In this document: positions 29,734-33,292 of the stretch, piece after piece
How positions within the stretch are numbered: the first letter of the stretch is position 1
Layout: every line of letters starts with the position of its first letter
From: Elusimicrobia bacterium GWA2_51_34
Lineage (GTDB): Bacteria > Elusimicrobiota > Elusimicrobia > Elusimicrobiales > UBA9959
NCBI GenBank assembly: GCA_001799565.1
Contig: MGTS01000010.1
Span: 1 to 33,292, forward strand
Direction: 5' to 3'
Length of the DNA: 33,292 nt
Made by a program: the position numbers and the translations under genes
Notes under the pieces: generated by a model
Databases searched by the model: none
What the model was told of the DNA's origin: nothing
The model's input: the letters and a program-made list of their open reading frames with translations, nothing else

Positions 29734-29851
29734 TAGCAACGGAAAGCTACGGAAAGCAAAAGAACGCAATATAAAGTAAAGTTCCGCAATACTTTAATAT
29801 TTTTTAACCTTAACGTTGCTTTCAGTGGCTTCATGTCGCTTTCAGTTGCTA
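29734..29851. other. Long-range inverted repeat upstream of alr
   Basis: TAGCAACGGAAAGC (29734-29747) is complementary at 13 of 14 positions to GCTTTCAGTTGCTA (29838-29851). Both arms are followed or preceded by a second, degenerate copy of the same word. The region lies between the divergent mfd and alr genes and may contain the alr promoter (TTTAATATTTTTTAA near 29791-29805). Confidence 0.45.
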
Positions 29852-29880
29852 TGAATACGCGGCGGTTGCCGCGCCATCAT

Positions 29881-30954
29881 ATGCTCAAATGGATTGAGAT
29901 TGACCTTAAGATTCTGAAGAACAACGTCCGCGCCGTTAAACGCGTTTTGAAACCCGGCGTAAAGCTTATGGCGGTGGTAAAAGCCGATGGCTACGGCCAT
30001 GGCGCCGAGGCGGTATCGCGCGCGGCCCTTTCAAGCGGCGCCGATTGCCTGGGGGTGCTGACAGCGGATGAAGGCTCCATTTTAAGGCAAGCCCTGCCCA
30101 ACGCGGAAATAAATTTATTAGCTCCGTCCCTGCCGGAAGAAACGCGGGCAATAATAAAAAACCGCCTTATCCCTACAACGGATTCCCTCGCGTTCATAAA
30201 AGCCCTGAACCGCCGCGCGCGCGGCGCCTACCCGTATCACATAGATATAGACTCCGGCCTTGGCCGCTGGGGAGTGAGCCCCGGCAAGTTTGAGGCCTTT
30301 CTAAAAACAGCCGCCGGTTTCAGCGGGGCCCGCCCGGTTGCCCTCTCAACGCACCTTGCCTACGCTCCCAGAACAAACATGACCGAGGCTGAGGAAAAGC
30401 TGGCAGTTTTCAAAAGGCTTGGCCTGAAAGCGAAAACTATTTTTGCCGGGCTTAAACTGCACGCCGCCAACAGCGCGCTTCTTTGCGATTTGCCTCACTG
30501 GCAGCTTGACATGGCACGCATAGGAAACCTGATTTACGGTATTTATCCAACGGATGTTTACAGAGAAAAAGCGAAAGGCACCCCCATAATAGGTCTTGCC
30601 AGGCCCTGGAGGTTTTACTCAAGGATAATTTCTATCCGGAAAGTAAAAAAAGACGAAGATATCGGTTATTCAAGCGCCTACGCCGCTTCCAAAAACATGA
30701 CCATAGCAACAATACCCGCGGGCTACTCGGACGGGCTTAGCATGGAACCGGCCGAACGCTCAATAAAAATAACGGCTGGTTTTGTTTACTGGGGCCTGAT
30801 AAACGGAAAAAAAGCTTTCTTCGCGGGCAAGTGCGGCATAGCCCACAGTCTGCTTGATGTTACAAACATACCTGAAGCTAAAGTTGGCACGCCGGTATCC
30901 CTGCACGTGCGTCGCACCGCCGCCAACGCCAGGATACCCAGAATATACAAATAG
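29881..30954 (+). CDS. alr: Alanine racemase
   Basis: The 357-residue PLP enzyme makes D-alanine for peptidoglycan. The N-terminal barrel carries WIEIDLKILKNNV and the PLP-binding Lys in MAVVKADGYGHGA; ALSTHLAYA, LHAANSALL and MARIGNLIYGIYP are further family marks. The C-terminal domain has the expected catalytic Tyr region IGYSSAYAA, PAGYSDGLS and a final RIPRIYK. The usual MDQ-type substrate-pocket motif is replaced by AGKCGIAHSLLDVT, which is unusual. I chose ATG 29881, directly before LKWIEIDL; the frame is open from 29833 with other ATGs, including 29851. No ribosome-binding site is evident. The gene converges on the PBP gene, which uses the same pathway's product. Confidence 0.92.
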   Translation: MLKWIEIDLKILKNNVRAVKRVLKPGVKLMAVVKADGYGHGAEAVSRAALSSGADCLGVLTADEGSILRQALPNAEINLLAPSLPEETRAIIKNRLIPTTDSLAFIKALNRRARGAYPYHIDIDSGLGRWGVSPGKFEAFLKTAAGFSGARPVALSTHLAYAPRTNMTEAEEKLAVFKRLGLKAKTIFAGLKLHAANSALLCDLPHWQLDMARIGNLIYGIYPTDVYREKAKGTPIIGLARPWRFYSRIISIRKVKKDEDIGYSSAYAASKNMTIATIPAGYSDGLSMEPAERSIKITAGFVYWGLINGKKAFFAGKCGIAHSLLDVTNIPEAKVGTPVSLHVRRTAANARIPRIYK

Positions 30955-30958
30955 TGGG

Positions 30959-31038
30959 CAGTGGCCGGTGAACAGTGGACAGTAAAGAATAATCTAAAAC
31001 TCCCCAACTGACCACTGGCCACTAATCACTGACCACTT
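30959..31038. repeat. Paired inverted heptad arrays between alr and the PBP gene
   Basis: The left array (30959-30986) has CAGTGGC, CGGTGAA, CAGTGGA and CAGTAAA, starting five bases after the alr stop. The right array (31007-31038) has ACTGACC, ACTGGCC, ACTAATC and ACTGACC, ending at the PBP stop. The arms can pair, so the element may also act as a terminator for both convergent genes. The right array uses the same units as 6562-6596. Confidence 0.9.
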
Positions 31039-33159
31039 TCAATGCGCTGCGTCGCAGAATTCCTTGGGTTCGGTGTCTTTGACAAAGGCTTCCAAAAGCC
31101 TTTTCTTGCAGGTTGGAAGAACAAGTTTTCCCGTTTCTGGGTCAATGGTGGCGAAAGTTATGCCGTCCGGCACGGAAAAATCCCTCACAGGCTGATCTTT
31201 AAGCACGGTTTCCATTACCTCTGTCCACCACGGGACGATAGTGGAGCTGCCGGTCCAGTCTTTGGAATTAATGGTGATAAAGTCATCGTAACCCATCCAG
31301 GCGGCGGCCGCCAAATCGGGCGTCATGCCGATAAACCACATATCCTTTGAGTCCTGGGTGGTGCCGGTCTTGCCGGCCAGGGGCCGCTTAAGGCGGCTGG
31401 CATAGACCCCGGTGCCGCGCTGCACCACTCCTTTCATCATATTTACCAGCACATACGAAAGCTGAGGAGAGAAACTTTCCGTTTCATCCGGCACATATTC
31501 CTGCAAAACTTTGCCCTGATTATCAACCACTTTAAGCACGGAAAAAGGCTCGGTGTGAATGCCGCCGTTCCCGAAAGTGGCAAAGGCGCTGGCCATTTCA
31601 AGCGGGCTGACTAGCGATGTGCCAAGGCCTATGGATGGCACGGCGTCCAGACTGCGCTTTACACCTGCGCGATGCGCGACATCCACCACCTGTGTCGGAC
31701 CCACGCGCGTCACCAGGTATATGGAAGCCAGATTTCTTGAAAGTTCAAGCGCGCGGCGAAGCGTTATCCCGCCCAGAAATTTATTATCAAAATCATTCGG
31801 CACCCATATTTTAAAGTCTTTGTTGCCGGCAAAAGGCTGAATAGCCAGGTTTATTGAATACTGGTCGGTAGCGCCCTCAAGCAGGCGCCAATCCTTGCCA
31901 TCGTAATAATACGCCATCGGAGAATCCTGAATTATGGTCGCAGGGTTATAGCCGTTTTGAAGAGCGGCCATCCACACCATCGGCTTGAACGTCGAGCCGG
32001 CCTGCCTTGCCGCCTGCGTGACCCGGTTAAACTTGCTGTCGCGGTAATTCCTGCCGCCCACCATGGCCCTTACGGCTCCCGTTTTGACATCCAGAATTAC
32101 GAACGCCCCCTGGAGAGCGACTGAGGAAACCACCGGAACGTCCGGCAACCCGGGAGTTTTCAGCCTGGCCGCGTCCTGATCGTACTTTGAAAGATATTTT
32201 TCCATCGCCTCTTCGGCCGGCACCTGCATGGACAAATCAAGCGTAGTGTAAATTTTAAGACCGCCCTTCCAAAGCTGGTCTATGCCGTACTTTGGTTCAA
32301 GCTGCTGGCGGACATTTTCCACGAAATAGGCGCCGTGGCTTGAAAACAGCGTTGACTTGGAATCAGGAATGGGAACTTTAAGCGCCTCCGCCACTTCTTC
32401 TGAAGTGATATACTTTTCAGCAAGCATCCGTTGAAGCACCAGCTGGCGCCGTTGTTTTGCCTTTTCCGGATTATTAAAAGGCGAAAAACGCTCCGGAGAA
32501 GGAATGACGCCGGCAAGCAGCGCGCATTCCGGCAGGGTCATTTCAGTCACATCTTTGCCGAAATAAAGCTTAGACGCCGACTGCACGCCATAAACGCCGT
32601 TGCCCAGATAAATCTGGTTTAAATACATCTGCAGTATTTCAGGCTTTGAAAAATTACGCTCTATCTGCAACGCCAGGAAGATCTCCTTTACCTTCCTGGT
32701 AATGGTCTTCTCCGGCTTGAGAAAAATGCCGCGGGAAAGCTGCTGGGTGAGGGTGGACCCTCCCTGGGCGCTGCGGCGGTGCAGCAAATCACGCAGCAAG
32801 GCCCGCAAAATACCGCGTGGCGATATGCCCCAGTGCCGGAAAAAATTCTGGTCTTCCATAGCTATAACGGCGTTCTGCATGTCCACCGGGATCTTTGAAA
32901 GCGGCAGTATAGCCCGCTTCTCCACCGAAAATTCGGCTATGATCTGGTTATTGACATCGTACACATAGGTGGCAAGCGACGGGGTATATTCATCAAGCTT
33001 GTCTATAGAGGGAATATCGGAGACGATCTTATGCATCATCAGTGAGGCCGCAATAATGGCTGCGGCCGAGCAGGCGCCCACCAGATAAAGCGCCTTAAGC
33101 GCCAATTCGTGCGCCGAAAGGCCGTCAAGATAATCAAGGAACCGGGAAAGAGACTTCAT
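31039..33159 (-). CDS. Class A penicillin-binding protein (PBP1A-type)
   Basis: The 706-residue bifunctional enzyme polymerises and cross-links peptidoglycan outside the inner membrane. After one N-terminal helix (about 23-45), the glycosyltransferase domain shows AVIAMEDQNFFRHWGISPRG with the catalytic Glu near 102, GGSTLTQQL and ALQIERNFSKPEILQMYLN. The transpeptidase domain has the Ser nucleophile in AGSTFKPMVW (near 387), SRN near 476 and GKTGT near 596. I chose the ATG at 33159 (MKSLSRF): TATAAT at 33172-33167 ends seven bases upstream, so upstream in-frame codons to 33192 lie before the likely transcription start. No ribosome-binding site. Confidence 0.95.
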   Translation of the reverse strand: MKSLSRFLDYLDGLSAHELALKALYLVGACSAAAIIAASLMMHKIVSDIPSIDKLDEYTPSLATYVYDVNNQIIAEFSVEKRAILPLSKIPVDMQNAVIAMEDQNFFRHWGISPRGILRALLRDLLHRRSAQGGSTLTQQLSRGIFLKPEKTITRKVKEIFLALQIERNFSKPEILQMYLNQIYLGNGVYGVQSASKLYFGKDVTEMTLPECALLAGVIPSPERFSPFNNPEKAKQRRQLVLQRMLAEKYITSEEVAEALKVPIPDSKSTLFSSHGAYFVENVRQQLEPKYGIDQLWKGGLKIYTTLDLSMQVPAEEAMEKYLSKYDQDAARLKTPGLPDVPVVSSVALQGAFVILDVKTGAVRAMVGGRNYRDSKFNRVTQAARQAGSTFKPMVWMAALQNGYNPATIIQDSPMAYYYDGKDWRLLEGATDQYSINLAIQPFAGNKDFKIWVPNDFDNKFLGGITLRRALELSRNLASIYLVTRVGPTQVVDVAHRAGVKRSLDAVPSIGLGTSLVSPLEMASAFATFGNGGIHTEPFSVLKVVDNQGKVLQEYVPDETESFSPQLSYVLVNMMKGVVQRGTGVYASRLKRPLAGKTGTTQDSKDMWFIGMTPDLAAAAWMGYDDFITINSKDWTGSSTIVPWWTEVMETVLKDQPVRDFSVPDGITFATIDPETGKLVLPTCKKRLLEAFVKDTEPKEFCDAAH

Positions 33160-33166
33160 ATCGGTA

Positions 33167-33175
33167 ATTATATCA
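33167..33175 (-). promoter_or_regulatory. Extended -10 promoter of the PBP gene
   Basis: The minus strand reads TGATATAAT, an extended -10 box, ending seven bases before the ATG at 33159. No good -35 box is visible. A leaderless transcript is predicted. Confidence 0.65.
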
Positions 33176-33207
33176 AAAGCGGCAGCGCGCATCAGTAAAC
33201 AGAATTA

Positions 33208-33264
33208 TCCAATGCAAGATGATGGTGAAAATATCCCCATTTCCAACGCAACATGATGGTGAAA
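33208..33264. repeat. Two direct 23-base repeats upstream of the PBP gene
   Basis: The unit at 33208-33230 and the unit at 33242-33264 share 21 of 23 bases (core ATGATGGTGAAA, preceded by TCCAAYGCAA). They are 34 bases apart, about three helical turns. GCGTTGGA at 33284-33291 is the inverse of the unit start, so another copy may begin beyond the window. Positions 65-80 hold part of an inverted copy. Confidence 0.65.
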
Positions 33265-33292
33265 TTGGCGCAATCTTGAAAAAGCGTTGGAT

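Overview
The window is a dense bacterial chromosome segment with about 20 protein genes, one tRNA, one tmRNA and one gene remnant. Genes lie on both strands, mostly on the minus strand from 16.6 to 24.3 kb. The cell is probably diderm: there are signal peptides, two lipoproteins, a CsgG-like outer-membrane-type lipoprotein, secreted murein hydrolases and a class A PBP. Base composition looks to be in the mid-50s % GC by eye, and neither the tRNA nor the tmRNA gene encodes its CCA end. Gene content and style fit a lineage such as Elusimicrobiota or a neighbouring candidate phylum, but this is only a guess because no rRNA is present.

Layout. 0.2-2.0 kb: a TPR protein, a CsgG-like lipoprotein and an orphan protein (+). 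2.1-4.7 kb: a tandem duplication of a secreted CHAP amidase gene, each copy with a conserved inverted repeat and a conserved, possibly pseudoknotted leader (-). 4.8-8.3 kb: two secreted TldD-family proteins, one with the zinc site intact and one without it (-). 8.6-10.3 kb: an SDR/DUF2867 protein and tRNA-Arg(CCG) (-). 10.5-14.0 kb: alaS (-) and tilS (+), divergent from one palindromic promoter. 14.1-16.6 kb: an SGNH hydrolase with an inserted array of TPRs (+), whose 3' end runs antisense into a decayed hexokinase gene (-). 16.6-24.3 kb (-): radical SAM protein, YihY-like protein, NnrE, Yip1-like protein, SppA and two GGDEF proteins. 24.7-25.5 kb: an AT-rich lipoprotein (+). 25.55-25.9 kb: tmRNA (-). 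26.3-33.2 kb: mfd (-), alr (+) and a PBP1A-type protein (-).

Two genome-wide habits stand out. First, most intergenic gaps in the minus-strand run, several other gaps, and two in-frame sites inside mfd carry arrays of degenerate 7-base units. These are often two arrays in opposite orientation, and several end exactly at a stop codon. Second, alaS, tilS, mfd and the PBP gene have a TATAAT-like box ending exactly 7 nt before the chosen ATG and no ribosome-binding site, which predicts leaderless mRNAs. Other genes here (both CHAP genes, tldD-like, sppA, Yip1-like, the 24.7-kb lipoprotein) have clear GGAGG-type sites.

Cell-envelope work is a common theme: peptidoglycan precursor supply (Alr), polymerisation (PBP1A), cleavage (two CHAP proteins), periplasmic proteolysis (TldD-like pair, SppA) and several envelope proteins of unknown role. 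Information-processing genes (alaS, tilS, tRNA-Arg, tmRNA, mfd) are interspersed without an obvious shared operon.
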